This document shows positions 24,207 to 32,503 of a stretch of DNA of 45,220 nucleotides, piece after piece. The notes under the pieces are model-generated. The model worked only from the letters and a program-made list of their open reading frames with translations, made no database searches and was not told where the DNA came from. The DNA is taken from assembly GCA_949287525.1 (NCBI GenBank), contig CASEGL010000010.1, positions 1 through 45,220 on the forward strand, given 5' to 3'. The translations under genes and the position numbers were made by a program. Positions within the stretch are counted from its first letter, which is position 1; each line of letters starts with the position of its first letter. Origin of the DNA: an uncultured Rikenellaceae bacterium. Its GTDB lineage: Bacteria > Bacteroidota > Bacteroidia > Bacteroidales > Rikenellaceae.

Positions 24207-25424
24207 TCAGCGCAGCATCGCGGCGGCACGTTCCACGCCCGCAGCCAGCGCATCCGCCTCCTCCGGCGTGTTGTAGAATGCAAACGAGGCGCGCGCCGTG
24301 CCGGTAATGCCGAAATGGGTCATCAGCGGGTCGGCGCAATGGGCGCCCGTGCGGATGGCGATGCCGAGTTTGTCGAGGATCATGCCCACATCGTAGGCAT
24401 GCGCCCCCTCCACGTTGAAGGAGATGATGCTGCACTTGGAGGGCGACGTGCCGTAGATCCGCACCCCGTCGATCGCCGCGAGCCGTTCGGTGGCCCGCTG
24501 CAGCAGTTCGTGTTCGTAACGCATCGCCTCGGCGCGGTCGATTCCCTCCAAGTAGGCGATCGCCTCGCCCAGACAGATGGCGCCGATGTAGTTGGCCGTT
24601 CCCGCCTCGAACTTGAGGGGCAGGTCGGCATAGGTAGTGCCGCCGAAGGTGACGTGTTTGACCATGTCGCCGCCGCCGAGGAAGGGGGGCATCCGGTCGA
24701 GCAGCTCGCGCCGGCCGTACAGCACGCCGATGCCGTTCGGGGCATAGAGCTTGTGGCCGGAGAAGACATAGAAGTCGCACCCCAGCCGCTGCACATCGAC
24801 CTGGCCGTGGACAATGCCCTGACAGCCGTCCACCAGCACGACCGCACCGGCCGCATGGGCCATCCGGATCACTTCGTCCAGCTGCGGCATGGTTCCCAGC
24901 ACATTGGAAGCCTGCGTGACGGCCACCAGACGGGTGCGCTCGTCGAGCAGGCCGGGCAGCCGGTCGATCATCAGCTCGCCCCGGTCGTCGATCGGCAGCA
25001 TGCGGATCTCGACGCCCTTGCGCTCGCCCACCAGCTGCCACGGCACGATGTTGGAGTGATGCTCCATCTCGCTCACCACGATGTTGTCGCCCGGCCGGAA
25101 GGCCAGTTCACCGTAACTGTAGGCCACCGTATTGACGGCCGACGTGGCGCCCGCCGTGAAGACGATCTCCTCGCGAGAGGCGGCGCCTATGAAGCGGCGC
25201 ACCCGTTCGCGCGCCTCCTCGAACAGCTCGGTCGTCTGCTCGGAGAGGAAATGGACGCCGCGGTGGACGTTCGCGTTCATCTCACAGTAAAGGCGGCTCT
25301 CGCAGTCGATCACCCGACGGGGCTTCTGACTGGTCGCCGCATTGTCGAGATAGACCAGCGGCCGGCCATACACCTGCCGGGTCAGAATCGGGAAATCCTC
25401 CCGTATTTTCTTTACATCCCACAT
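24207..25424 (-). CDS. sufS: Cysteine desulfurase SufS
   Basis: SufS takes sulfur from cysteine for Fe-S cluster assembly, using pyridoxal phosphate. I start it at the ATG at 25424 (MWDVKKIREDFPIL), which gives 405 residues, the family length; upstream in-frame codons run over the intergenic space and sufD. The PLP lysine is in FSGHKLYAPNGIG and the catalytic cysteine in IRTGAHCADPLM near residue 365. YLDNAATSQKP near the N terminus and MEHHSNIVPWQ are also typical. It is the third gene of the suf cluster, 37 bases after sufD. No sufE or sufU partner gene is visible in the window. Confidence 0.96.
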   Translation of the reverse strand: MWDVKKIREDFPILTRQVYGRPLVYLDNAATSQKPRRVIDCESRLYCEMNANVHRGVHFLSEQTTELFEEARERVRRFIGAASREEIVFTAGATSAVNTVAYSYGELAFRPGDNIVVSEMEHHSNIVPWQLVGERKGVEIRMLPIDDRGELMIDRLPGLLDERTRLVAVTQASNVLGTMPQLDEVIRMAHAAGAVVLVDGCQGIVHGQVDVQRLGCDFYVFSGHKLYAPNGIGVLYGRRELLDRMPPFLGGGDMVKHVTFGGTTYADLPLKFEAGTANYIGAICLGEAIAYLEGIDRAEAMRYEHELLQRATERLAAIDGVRIYGTSPSKCSIISFNVEGAHAYDVGMILDKLGIAIRTGAHCADPLMTHFGITGTARASFAFYNTPEEADALAAGVERAAAMLR

Positions 25425-25461
25425 AATCTCGTTCCTCCAGCTATCCGCCCTCCGGCCTGTC

Positions 25462-26376
25462 CTATTCGGCCTGCTGCAGGCGGACGATTTTCTCGGAAGC
25501 CGCTTCGAGGATCCGTCCGGCCAGCGCCCCGTCGGCAATGCGGGACACCACTTCGTTCACGAATCCGGTCAGCTGCAGTCCCTTGGCCTCGGCCTCGCTC
25601 AGGCCGCGCTGACGCATGTAGTAGATCGCCTCGTCGCTCATCTGCCCCACGGTGGCACCGTGGCTGCACTTCACATCGTCGGCGTAGATTTCCAGTTGGG
25701 GCGAGGTCAGGATGCGCGCCCTGCCGCCCAGCACCAGGTTGCGGCTCTGCTGGTAGGCCTCGGTGTGCTGCGCGTCCTGCGCCACATAGACCATGCCGTC
25801 GAACGAGCCGAAACCCGTACCCGACGCCACGCCCTTGACCGACACATCGCTGCGGCAATCAGACACGCGATGCTCCACGCGCACCTTCACCGACTTGCGC
25901 TCGCCGTCGCCCGCCATGAAGATGGCAGCCTGCACGGCCTCGGCGCTCCGTCCTTCGAGGAGCGTATCGTAGGCCAGCGCCGCCTCGCCTTCGCCCAGCT
26001 CGACGGTCACCAGTTCGGCACGCGCCCCGTCGGCCAGACGGGTTTCGCTGGCCGCCCGTACGGCACGGCCGGTCACCACCTCCGCAATGCGCAGGGAGCC
26101 GTTCGCCCCCACCGCAAAGCGGCGGTGCGTCTCGCCCTCCTCCGTCGCGAAGCAGAACGCAGCCGACGCGCCTTCGCCGATCGTTACCTCCACACGGCCG
26201 TAGCCCGCACCGATCACGATCGGCTCGGCCTCAACGGCTCCGGCCGGCACCGTGACGGTCAGCATGCCGTCCGTCGCGCGGATCTCGGCACCGGAGGCCC
26301 GGCGCCCCAGTCCGCTCTCCCCGCCGGCCGCGATGACCGTGCCGGCGGTTTTCATCAGTTCAGAAGCTCTTTCCAT
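25462..26376 (-). CDS. sufD: Fe-S assembly scaffold protein SufD (short)
   Basis: SufD is part of the SufBCD scaffold that builds Fe-S clusters. The 304-residue protein carries the beta-helix core and the C-terminal motif VKCSHGATVGQMSDEAIYYMRQRGLSEAEAK, with the Cys-x-His pair typical of SufD. SufB would carry a different VEHEA pattern. It is notably short: E. coli SufD has 423 residues, and the N-terminal helical domain seems to be missing here. The start cannot be moved far upstream, because sufC ends 12 bases before it. It lies between sufC and sufS in the order CDS. Confidence 0.9.
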   Translation of the reverse strand: MERASELMKTAGTVIAAGGESGLGRRASGAEIRATDGMLTVTVPAGAVEAEPIVIGAGYGRVEVTIGEGASAAFCFATEEGETHRRFAVGANGSLRIAEVVTGRAVRAASETRLADGARAELVTVELGEGEAALAYDTLLEGRSAEAVQAAIFMAGDGERKSVKVRVEHRVSDCRSDVSVKGVASGTGFGSFDGMVYVAQDAQHTEAYQQSRNLVLGGRARILTSPQLEIYADDVKCSHGATVGQMSDEAIYYMRQRGLSEAEAKGLQLTGFVNEVVSRIADGALAGRILEAASEKIVRLQQAE

Positions 26377-26388
26377 GGACGCCTCCGC

Positions 26389-27147
26389 CTATTTGTATTG
26401 ATTGATGAGCCAGTCGTAACCCTCACGCTCCAGTTTGAGCGCCAGTTCCTTCGTACCCGACAGGATGATCTGCCCCTTGTAGAGGACATGGACGAAGTCG
26501 GGAACGATGTAGTCGAGCAGACGCTGGTAGTGGGTGATGACCACCGTCGCGTTGTCGGGCGTACGCAGTTTGTTCACGCCCGTGGCCACGATGCGCAGGG
26601 CGTCGATATCCAGACCGCTGTCCGTCTCGTCGAGGATGGCGAGTTCGGGTTCGAGCATGGCCATCTGGAAGATCTCGTTCTTCTTCTTCTCACCGCCCGA
26701 AAAGCCCTCGTTCACGGCACGGCCGGTCAGCTTGCTGTCCAGCTCGACCACCTTGCCCTTCTCGCGCATCAGCTTCAGGAACTCGCCCGAGGAAAGGGGC
26801 GGCTGGCCGAGGTATTCGCGGCGGCGCGCCACGGCCAGTTTCATGAAGTTGGCCATGCTCACGCCCGGAATCTCGACCGGATACTGGAAACCGAGAAAGA
26901 TACCCGCGCGCGCGCGTTCCTCAATATTCATCTCCAGCAGATTCTTACCGTTGTAGATCACCTCGCCGGAGGTCACCTCAAAACGGGGGCTGCCCGCGAT
27001 GACCGAAGCGAAGGTACTCTTGCCCGATCCGTTCGGGCCCATGATGGCATGCACTTCGCCGGCATTGACGCTGAAGTCGATGCCGCGCAATATCTCCTTT
27101 CCATCGATCGTGGCGTGAAGCCCTTTGACCGTCAATATGTTTTTCAT
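26389..27147 (-). CDS. sufC: Fe-S assembly ATPase SufC
   Basis: SufC is the ABC-type ATPase that drives conformational change in the SufBCD scaffold. The 252-residue protein has Walker A GPNGSGKST, a Q-loop region (FLGFQYPVEIPGV), the signature FSGGEKKKNEI and Walker B LAILDETDSGLD, with the ETDSGLD variant typical of SufC. It is the first gene of this suf cluster. In many Bacteroidota the order is sufBCDS, but the sequence upstream of this gene is a promoter and then the divergent phosphate operon, so sufB is not adjacent. Confidence 0.97.
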   Translation of the reverse strand: MKNILTVKGLHATIDGKEILRGIDFSVNAGEVHAIMGPNGSGKSTFASVIAGSPRFEVTSGEVIYNGKNLLEMNIEERARAGIFLGFQYPVEIPGVSMANFMKLAVARRREYLGQPPLSSGEFLKLMREKGKVVELDSKLTGRAVNEGFSGGEKKKNEIFQMAMLEPELAILDETDSGLDIDALRIVATGVNKLRTPDNATVVITHYQRLLDYIVPDFVHVLYKGQIILSGTKELALKLEREGYDWLINQYK

Positions 27148-27430
27148 GTTTTTCGCAACAAAAATTTCTCGTCAAAGATATTCCTTTTTTGTCGGTTTTC
27201 CATGCACCGGAGCCATTCTGTTGCCCTGCAGCGCCGCAAAAGGCAGCCGACCGGACGGGCGCCCGCAAGAAAATAACGCGATTCACCCCGCCGCGATTGT
27301 CATCGGCCGCCGCCCGGCATGCTTTTCCGCCCCGGCGGGCGATGTGACATTTCCGTTGCGAGCCGCCTCCCGACGCCTTCCCCCTCTCCCCGCACGGCAA
27401 ACTTCTGCAATGATTATCAACAAGATAGCA
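27148..27430. other. Divergent intergenic region between sufC and the porin
   Basis: This stretch, continuing to the porin start at 27511, holds no gene. It carries the sufC -7 box on the minus strand and, near the porin, the Pho-box-like array. The middle is GC-rich and featureless; the open frames in it are shadows without protein-like content. Confidence 0.6.
27173..27180 (-). promoter_or_regulatory. sufC -7 box
   Basis: On the minus strand TATCTTTG matches the -7 consensus, about 25 bases before the sufC ATG. No TTG is seen at the expected -33 position. Its presence supports sufC as the first gene of the cluster. Confidence 0.6.
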
Positions 27431-27488
27431 TCGTAATATTTTCGTAACATTTTTGTAAAGCCGGCGTAAAACGGACGTCATAGTTTTG
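27431..27488 (+). promoter_or_regulatory. Pho-box-like array and -7 box of the phosphate operon
   Basis: Five 7-base direct repeats recur every 11 bases exactly: TCGTAAT (27431), TCGTAAC (27442), TTGTAAA (27453), GCGTAAA (27464) and ACGTCAT (27475), separated by 4-base spacers. The last repeat touches the -7 box TAGTTTTG (27481-27488). The layout equals that of E. coli PhoB sites (7-base repeats with 4-base spacers). It replaces a -33 element, as expected for an activator that contacts RNA polymerase. The regulator is probably the response regulator encoded at the end of the operon. Confidence 0.75.
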
Positions 27489-27510
27489 CGGCATCGAAAT
27501 CATCAAAGGA

Positions 27511-28761
27511 ATGACCAAACGAATCGCCACGCTATTGCTTGCCTTGAGCTGCGCCCTGACCCTGCACGCCGCCTCCTCTCCGGACGACGACCGATCCGAA
27601 CGCAACGAAGACAAAAAAGAGAGCCGCCACGGTTCCTTCAAGGTATCGGGCTACATCCAGGCCCAATACCAATGGGGACAACCCGACGCGACACTCCGCG
27701 TGGGCAGCGGCAACGAGAATCCTGCCGAACCGTTCAGCCGCATCGGCATCCGCCGCGGCCGCCTGAAGATGAGTTACGAAAAAGGCATCGCCACCGGTGT
27801 CTTCCAGCTCGACATCACCGAAAAAGGCATCGGCGTGAAAGATGCCTACATCCAGGTGGAGGATCCGTGGCTGGAATCATTCGAGGTGTGGGCCGGCATT
27901 TTCAACCGGCCGTTCGGCTACGAGATCGCCTACTCCTCCTCCAAACGCGAATCGCCGGAACGTTTCTACCTGTTCCAGACGCTCTTCCCTGAGGAACGCG
28001 ACCTCGGCGTCATGCTGGCTGTCGAAGGGCCGGACGACACGCCGTGGGAATGCTTCCGCATGCAGGGCGGCCTTTTTGCCGGCAACGGCATCAAACGCGA
28101 GACGGACAACCGGCGCGACTTCATCGGCCAGGTGGCATTTGAACACGAATTCGACGACATCGACATCGAGGTCGGCATCGGCGCCTCCTACTATTACGGC
28201 TCGGTTTACCAGGGAACGACGGCCGTCTACACCATGCAGGGCGACCGCTTCACGGCCGACGTCGCGGAGAGCAACCTCGGCCGTTTCGCCAAACGCGAAT
28301 ACATCGGCTTCAACGCCCAATTCGCCTTCGAGACCGCCCTGGGCGAGACGGCCATCCATGCAGAATACATCTTCGGCCAGCAGCCCGGCACCCTGACCTC
28401 CTCGCAGAGTCCGAACTACGCCTCGCTGCCGGCCAACGACACCTACATCCGTCCATTTCAGGGCGGCTACGTGATGCTGACCCACGAGATCGAGGATTTT
28501 CCCGTCACACTGGTGGCCAAATACGACTGGTACGACCCCAACACGGCCGTTGCCGGCAACCGGATCGGACTCGGCGGCACAGGCATCACCGACCTCAGCC
28601 GGCAGGCCGTCGGATTCGGCGCCCTGTGGCACATCACCGATGCCCTGAAGCTGACCGCCTACTACGACATCGTCCGCAACGAACGCACCTCGCAGATCGC
28701 CACCATGAGCAGCGACCTGAAGGACAACATGTTCACCCTGCGGCTGCAATACAAGTTCTAA
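27511..28761 (+). CDS. Phosphate-selective porin (OprO/OprP type)
   Basis: The 416-residue protein has a signal peptide (MTKRIATLLLALSCALTLHAAS), a short charged linker, and then a 16-strand-like barrel pattern. Segments typical of OprO/P porins are FKVSGYIQAQYQWGQ, SRIGIRRGRLKMSYEKGIATGVFQLDI, VKDAYIQVEDPW, VWAGIFNRPFGYEIAYSSSKRESPERF and LFPEERDLGVML. It ends MFTLRLQYKF, a barrel-type terminus. It should let phosphate or polyphosphate cross the outer membrane. It is the first gene of the phosphate operon, 30 bases before pstS, and directly follows the Pho-box-like array. Family and context agree; ion selectivity is inferred. Confidence 0.9.
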   Translation: MTKRIATLLLALSCALTLHAASSPDDDRSERNEDKKESRHGSFKVSGYIQAQYQWGQPDATLRVGSGNENPAEPFSRIGIRRGRLKMSYEKGIATGVFQLDITEKGIGVKDAYIQVEDPWLESFEVWAGIFNRPFGYEIAYSSSKRESPERFYLFQTLFPEERDLGVMLAVEGPDDTPWECFRMQGGLFAGNGIKRETDNRRDFIGQVAFEHEFDDIDIEVGIGASYYYGSVYQGTTAVYTMQGDRFTADVAESNLGRFAKREYIGFNAQFAFETALGETAIHAEYIFGQQPGTLTSSQSPNYASLPANDTYIRPFQGGYVMLTHEIEDFPVTLVAKYDWYDPNTAVAGNRIGLGGTGITDLSRQAVGFGALWHITDALKLTAYYDIVRNERTSQIATMSSDLKDNMFTLRLQYKF

Positions 28762-28791
28762 CGACAAACATTTTCAAAATCAGTATAGATC

Positions 28792-29607
28792 ATGAAAAAG
28801 CTCTTGATTACCGCAATCGCGCTGCTGGCAGGCATGACGGCTGCCAACGCGCAGAAGATCAAAGGTTCGGACACCTGCCTGCCCCTGTCGCAGAAGGAAG
28901 CCGAAGTCTACATGAAAGCCAATCCCTCGGCCGTAGTGACCGTAACGGGCGGCGGCAGCGGCGTCGGCATCTCGGCGCTGATGGAAGGCACGACCGACAT
29001 CGCCCAGACCTCGCGCCGCATGAAATTCAACGAGAAACAGAAGATCCAGCAGAACGGCGACCAGGTCAAGGAGGTCGTCATCGCCTATGATGCCCTGGCC
29101 GTGGTGGTACACCCCTCCAACCCCGTCACCAACCTCACCCGCGAACAGCTCGAAGGCATCTTCACGGGCAAAATCACCAACTGGAAACAGGTCGGCGGTC
29201 CGGACATGAAGATCATCCCCTATTCGCGCGAAACCTCGTCGGGTACCTACGAGTTCTTCAAGGAGAGCGTGCTGCGCAACCGCAACTACATGAACGGCAT
29301 CATGAGCATGCCCGCCACCGGCGCGATCATCCAGTCGATCAGCCAGACCAAGGGCGGCATCGGCTACGTGGGACTGGCCTACCTGAACGGCAGCGTCAAA
29401 CCGATCCATGTCTCCTATGACAGCGGCAAGACCTACACCGAGCCTTCGGTAGCCAACGCCAAGAACAAGACCTACCCGATCGTCCGTCCGCTCTATTACT
29501 ACTACATGGCCCACTCGACCGACCAGGTCAAACCCTTCATCGACTACGTCCTCTCGCCCAAAGGCCAGGCCATCGTCCAGGAGATCGGTTTCATCACGGT
29601 CAAGTAA
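28792..29607 (+). CDS. pstS: Phosphate-binding protein PstS
   Basis: PstS binds phosphate in the periplasm and delivers it to the PstCA permease. The 271-residue protein has a signal peptide (MKKLLITAIALLAGMTAANAQ) and the phosphate-binding motifs IKGSDT (23-28), GGGSGVG (53-59) and SRETSSGTYEFF (145-156). It is of the short PstS type common in Bacteroidota. An 11-base-pair hairpin without a T-tract lies between its stop and pstC. Confidence 0.95.
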   Translation: MKKLLITAIALLAGMTAANAQKIKGSDTCLPLSQKEAEVYMKANPSAVVTVTGGGSGVGISALMEGTTDIAQTSRRMKFNEKQKIQQNGDQVKEVVIAYDALAVVVHPSNPVTNLTREQLEGIFTGKITNWKQVGGPDMKIIPYSRETSSGTYEFFKESVLRNRNYMNGIMSMPATGAIIQSISQTKGGIGYVGLAYLNGSVKPIHVSYDSGKTYTEPSVANAKNKTYPIVRPLYYYYMAHSTDQVKPFIDYVLSPKGQAIVQEIGFITVK

Positions 29608-29622
29608 CAATGTCACTGACAC

Positions 29623-29649
29623 GGACGGCGCTGTTCCGCAGCGCCGTCC
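29623..29649 (+). other. Intercistronic hairpin between pstS and pstC
   Basis: GGACGGCGCTG (29623-29633) pairs perfectly with CAGCGCCGTCC (29639-29649) around a TTCCG loop. No T-tract follows, so it is more likely an mRNA-stabilising or processing element than a terminator. Such a hairpin would favour more PstS than permease. Confidence 0.65.
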
Positions 29650-29662
29650 ACTCGCATAAGAC

Positions 29663-30871
29663 ATGAAAAAAATCAGAAAAATATTCGAGCGCATCGTCGA
29701 AAGCATCCTGACGGTCAGCGGCGCCCTCACGACGATCACCATCCTGCTGATCACCGTGTTCCTCTTCCGCGAGGGCTTCGGACTCTTCGGCAGCAGCGAG
29801 ATCGAGCAGGGCTACCGGCTGTGCCTCAACACGGCCAACCCCGTCGAGCGGCTCTCGTCGCGTCAGATCATGCAGGTCTTCGACTACCAGATCGAAAACT
29901 GGCAGGAGATCGGCGGCCCGGACGAGCCGATCGTCCCGTTCCGCTTCGAGGAGATTTTCAACTACTACTCCGAGGAAGAGATGGGCGCCGACTACGAACT
30001 GCTCCCCGTCCGGCTGGGCGAATACATCGCCGCAACGCCGGGGATCATCGCTTTCGTCCCCGAACAGTATGCCCCCGAAGGCATGGAGGGCGTGAAGGTG
30101 CTGCACAACGACCACATCTCGCCGGCCGACTTCTTCGGCGGACGCGAGTGGGTGCCGACCGCCACGCCGGCTCCCCAGTTCGGCACGCTGCCCCTCATCG
30201 TCGGCACGCTGCTGGTCAGCCTCGTCGCCATACTGATCGCCCTGCCGCTCGGACTGGGAGTCGCCATCTACCTCTCCGAACTGGCCAGCGACCGCATGCG
30301 CGGCATCCTGAAGCCGGCCATCGAACTGCTGGCCGGCATCCCGTCGGTCGTTTACGGCTTCTTCGGACTGGTCGTGCTGGTGCCGCTGATCCAGCGGGTC
30401 TTCAACCTTCCGGTCGGCGAGACGGCCTTTGCGGGCAGCCTCGTGCTGGCGATCATGGCGCTGCCGACGATCATCACCGTGGCCGAGGACGCCATGCGCA
30501 ACACCCCCCGCGCCATGCGTGAGGCCAGCCTCGCCCTCGGCGCCACCCACTGGCAGACCATCTGCCGCGTCATCATCCCCTACGCCGGTTCGGGCATTTC
30601 GGCCGCCGTCGTGCTGGGCATCGGACGCGCCGTGGGCGAAACGATGGCCGTGCTGATGGTGACGGGCAACGCCGCCGTCATGCCCCACTCGCTCTTTGAA
30701 CCGGTGCGCACCATTCCGGCCACCATCGCGGCCGAACTGGGCGAAGCACCCGCCGGAGGCGCCCACTACCAGGCGCTCTTCATGCTGGGCTGCATCCTGT
30801 TCGTCATCACCATGCTCATCAGCGTGACGTCCGAAATGATCTCCAAACGCCAATCCAACAAAGGCTTATGA
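29663..30871 (+). CDS. pstC: Phosphate permease PstC with PstS-like periplasmic segment
   Basis: PstC is one of the two membrane subunits of the phosphate ABC transporter. The 402-residue protein is about 90 residues longer than typical PstC. After the first membrane helix (about 17-36), a soluble stretch of about 120 residues precedes the permease core. Residues 59-96 of this stretch align without gaps to PstS 110-147 (16 of 38 identical, including NPV, NW and GGPD). A later ATPGIIAFVPEQYA resembles PstS TKGGIGYVGLAYL. The core has the EAA-type loop region DAMRNTPRAMREASLALGATHWQT and GIGRAVGETMAVLMVTGN. The stop overlaps the pstA start by 4 bases. Confidence 0.94.
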   Translation: MKKIRKIFERIVESILTVSGALTTITILLITVFLFREGFGLFGSSEIEQGYRLCLNTANPVERLSSRQIMQVFDYQIENWQEIGGPDEPIVPFRFEEIFNYYSEEEMGADYELLPVRLGEYIAATPGIIAFVPEQYAPEGMEGVKVLHNDHISPADFFGGREWVPTATPAPQFGTLPLIVGTLLVSLVAILIALPLGLGVAIYLSELASDRMRGILKPAIELLAGIPSVVYGFFGLVVLVPLIQRVFNLPVGETAFAGSLVLAIMALPTIITVAEDAMRNTPRAMREASLALGATHWQTICRVIIPYAGSGISAAVVLGIGRAVGETMAVLMVTGNAAVMPHSLFEPVRTIPATIAAELGEAPAGGAHYQALFMLGCILFVITMLISVTSEMISKRQSNKGL

Positions 30872-31725
30872 CACACAAAAGAACCAACCAACACATCGCG
30901 TTCTGGACGCTCCGCCTGCTGGGGCTGCTGGTGGTGGCCATTCTGCTGTGGATCCTCGGCTTCATCATCTATCACGGCGCCGGCGTCATCAACTGGGAGT
31001 TCCTGACCACCGCGCCGACCGACGGCATGACCGCCGGAGGTATCTTCCCCGCCATCGTCGGCACCTGTTGCCTGATCGTGGGCAGCATGATCGTCGCCTT
31101 CCCGCTGGGTGTCATGTCGGCCATCTACACGACCGAATATGCCGGAAACGGCAAGATCGTCCGCTTCATCCGCATCATGACCAACAACCTCGGCAGCATT
31201 CCGTCGATCATCTTCGGCCTCTTCGGCATGGCGCTCTTCGTCAATGCCCTCGGATTCGGCGACTCGATCATCGCCGGTTCGTTCACCCTCGGCCTGCTGG
31301 CGCTGCCGCTGGTGATCCGCACCACGGAAGAGGCGCTCAAGGCCGTTCCCGACTCCTACCGCACGGGCAGTCTGGCGCTGGGCGCCTCCAAACTCCAGAC
31401 CATCTGGAAGGTGGTGCTTCCCTCGGCCTTTCCGAACATCTCGACCGGACTGATCCTCGCCATCGGCCGCGTGTCGGGCGAAACGGCGCCGATCCTCTTC
31501 ACGGCAGCCGCCTACTTCCTGCCCAAGCTGCCGACGAGCATCTACGACCAGGTCATGGCGCTGCCCTACCACCTCTACGTGATCGCCACGAGCGGCACCG
31601 ATCTCGAGGCCACCCGCCCGATCGCCTACGGCACGGCGCTGGTGCTGATCCTCATCGTGCTGGCCATGAACCTGCTGGCCTCGCTGCTGCGGCGCCACTT
31701 CGGCAAAAAAGTAAAAACGAACTAA
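30868..31725 (+). CDS. pstA: Phosphate permease PstA
   Basis: PstA is the second membrane subunit of the Pst transporter. The 285-residue protein has six likely membrane helices, starting at about residues 13-34, with the ABC-permease coupling segment EEALKAVPDSYRTGSLALGASKLQT and ILAIGRVSGETAPILFTAAAYF. Its length is normal. The start codon overlaps the pstC stop by 4 bases, and pstB begins 6 bases after its stop. Confidence 0.96.
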   Translation: MTHKRTNQHIAFWTLRLLGLLVVAILLWILGFIIYHGAGVINWEFLTTAPTDGMTAGGIFPAIVGTCCLIVGSMIVAFPLGVMSAIYTTEYAGNGKIVRFIRIMTNNLGSIPSIIFGLFGMALFVNALGFGDSIIAGSFTLGLLALPLVIRTTEEALKAVPDSYRTGSLALGASKLQTIWKVVLPSAFPNISTGLILAIGRVSGETAPILFTAAAYFLPKLPTSIYDQVMALPYHLYVIATSGTDLEATRPIAYGTALVLILIVLAMNLLASLLRRHFGKKVKTN

Positions 31726-31731
31726 CGCACT

Positions 31732-32478
31732 ATGATAGAAGCAAAGAACATAGATTTCTATTACGGCGACTTCCATGCGCTCAAGAACATCTCCATGCGC
31801 ATGGAGACCAACACCGTGACGGCGTTCATCGGCCCCTCCGGCTGCGGCAAATCGACGTTCCTGCGCCTGTTCAACCGCATGAACGACCTGATTCCCGCCA
31901 CGCGGCTGACCGGCGAATGCCTGATCGACGGACAGAACATCTACGACCGCAGCGTAAACGTCGATGAACTCCGCAAGAATGTGGGCATGGTGTTCCAGAA
32001 GCCCAACCCGTTCCCGAAATCCATCTTCGAGAACGTCGCCTACGGCCTGCGCGTAAACGGCGTCAGGGACAAGAAGTTCATCCGCGAGAAGGTCGAAGAG
32101 TCGCTGATCGGCGCCGCCCTCTGGGACGAGGTCAAGGACAAACTGAAAAAATCGGCCTACGAACTCTCCGGCGGACAGCAGCAGCGCCTATGCATCGCCC
32201 GCGCGCTGGCCGTATCGCCCTCCGTACTGCTGATGGACGAACCCGCCTCGGCGCTCGACCCCATCTCCACCTCCAAGATCGAGGAGCTGATCCACTCGCT
32301 CAAGGATCGCTACACGATCGTCATCGTCACCCACAACATGCAGCAGGCCGCCCGCGTCAGCGACAAGACCGGCTTCTTCATGCTGGGCGAACTGATCGAA
32401 TTCAACGACACGAAGAAAATCTTTCTCAATCCAGACAAAATTGAAACCCAGAATTACATCACCGGACGATTCGGTTAG
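31732..32478 (+). CDS. pstB: Phosphate transporter ATPase PstB
   Basis: PstB is the ATPase subunit of the Pst transporter. The 248-residue protein has Walker [10 protein letters not shown], a Q-loop in [14 protein letters not shown], the signature [16 protein letters not shown] and Walker [17 protein letters not shown], then the switch-histidine region [16 protein letters not shown]. The KPNPFPKSI motif is diagnostic for PstB among ABC ATPases. It lies 6 bases after pstA and 25 bases before phoU. Confidence 0.98.
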   Translation: MIEAKNIDFYYGDFHALKNISMRMETNTVTAFIGPSGCGKSTFLRLFNRMNDLIPATRLTGECLIDGQNIYDRSVNVDELRKNVGMVFQKPNPFPKSIFENVAYGLRVNGVRDKKFIREKVEESLIGAALWDEVKDKLKKSAYELSGGQQQRLCIARALAVSPSVLLMDEPASALDPISTSKIEELIHSLKDRYTIVIVTHNMQQAARVSDKTGFFMLGELIEFNDTKKIFLNPDKIETQNYITGRFG

Positions 32479-32503
32479 CCGTCCGGCCAATCCCGAAAAG
32501 ACC

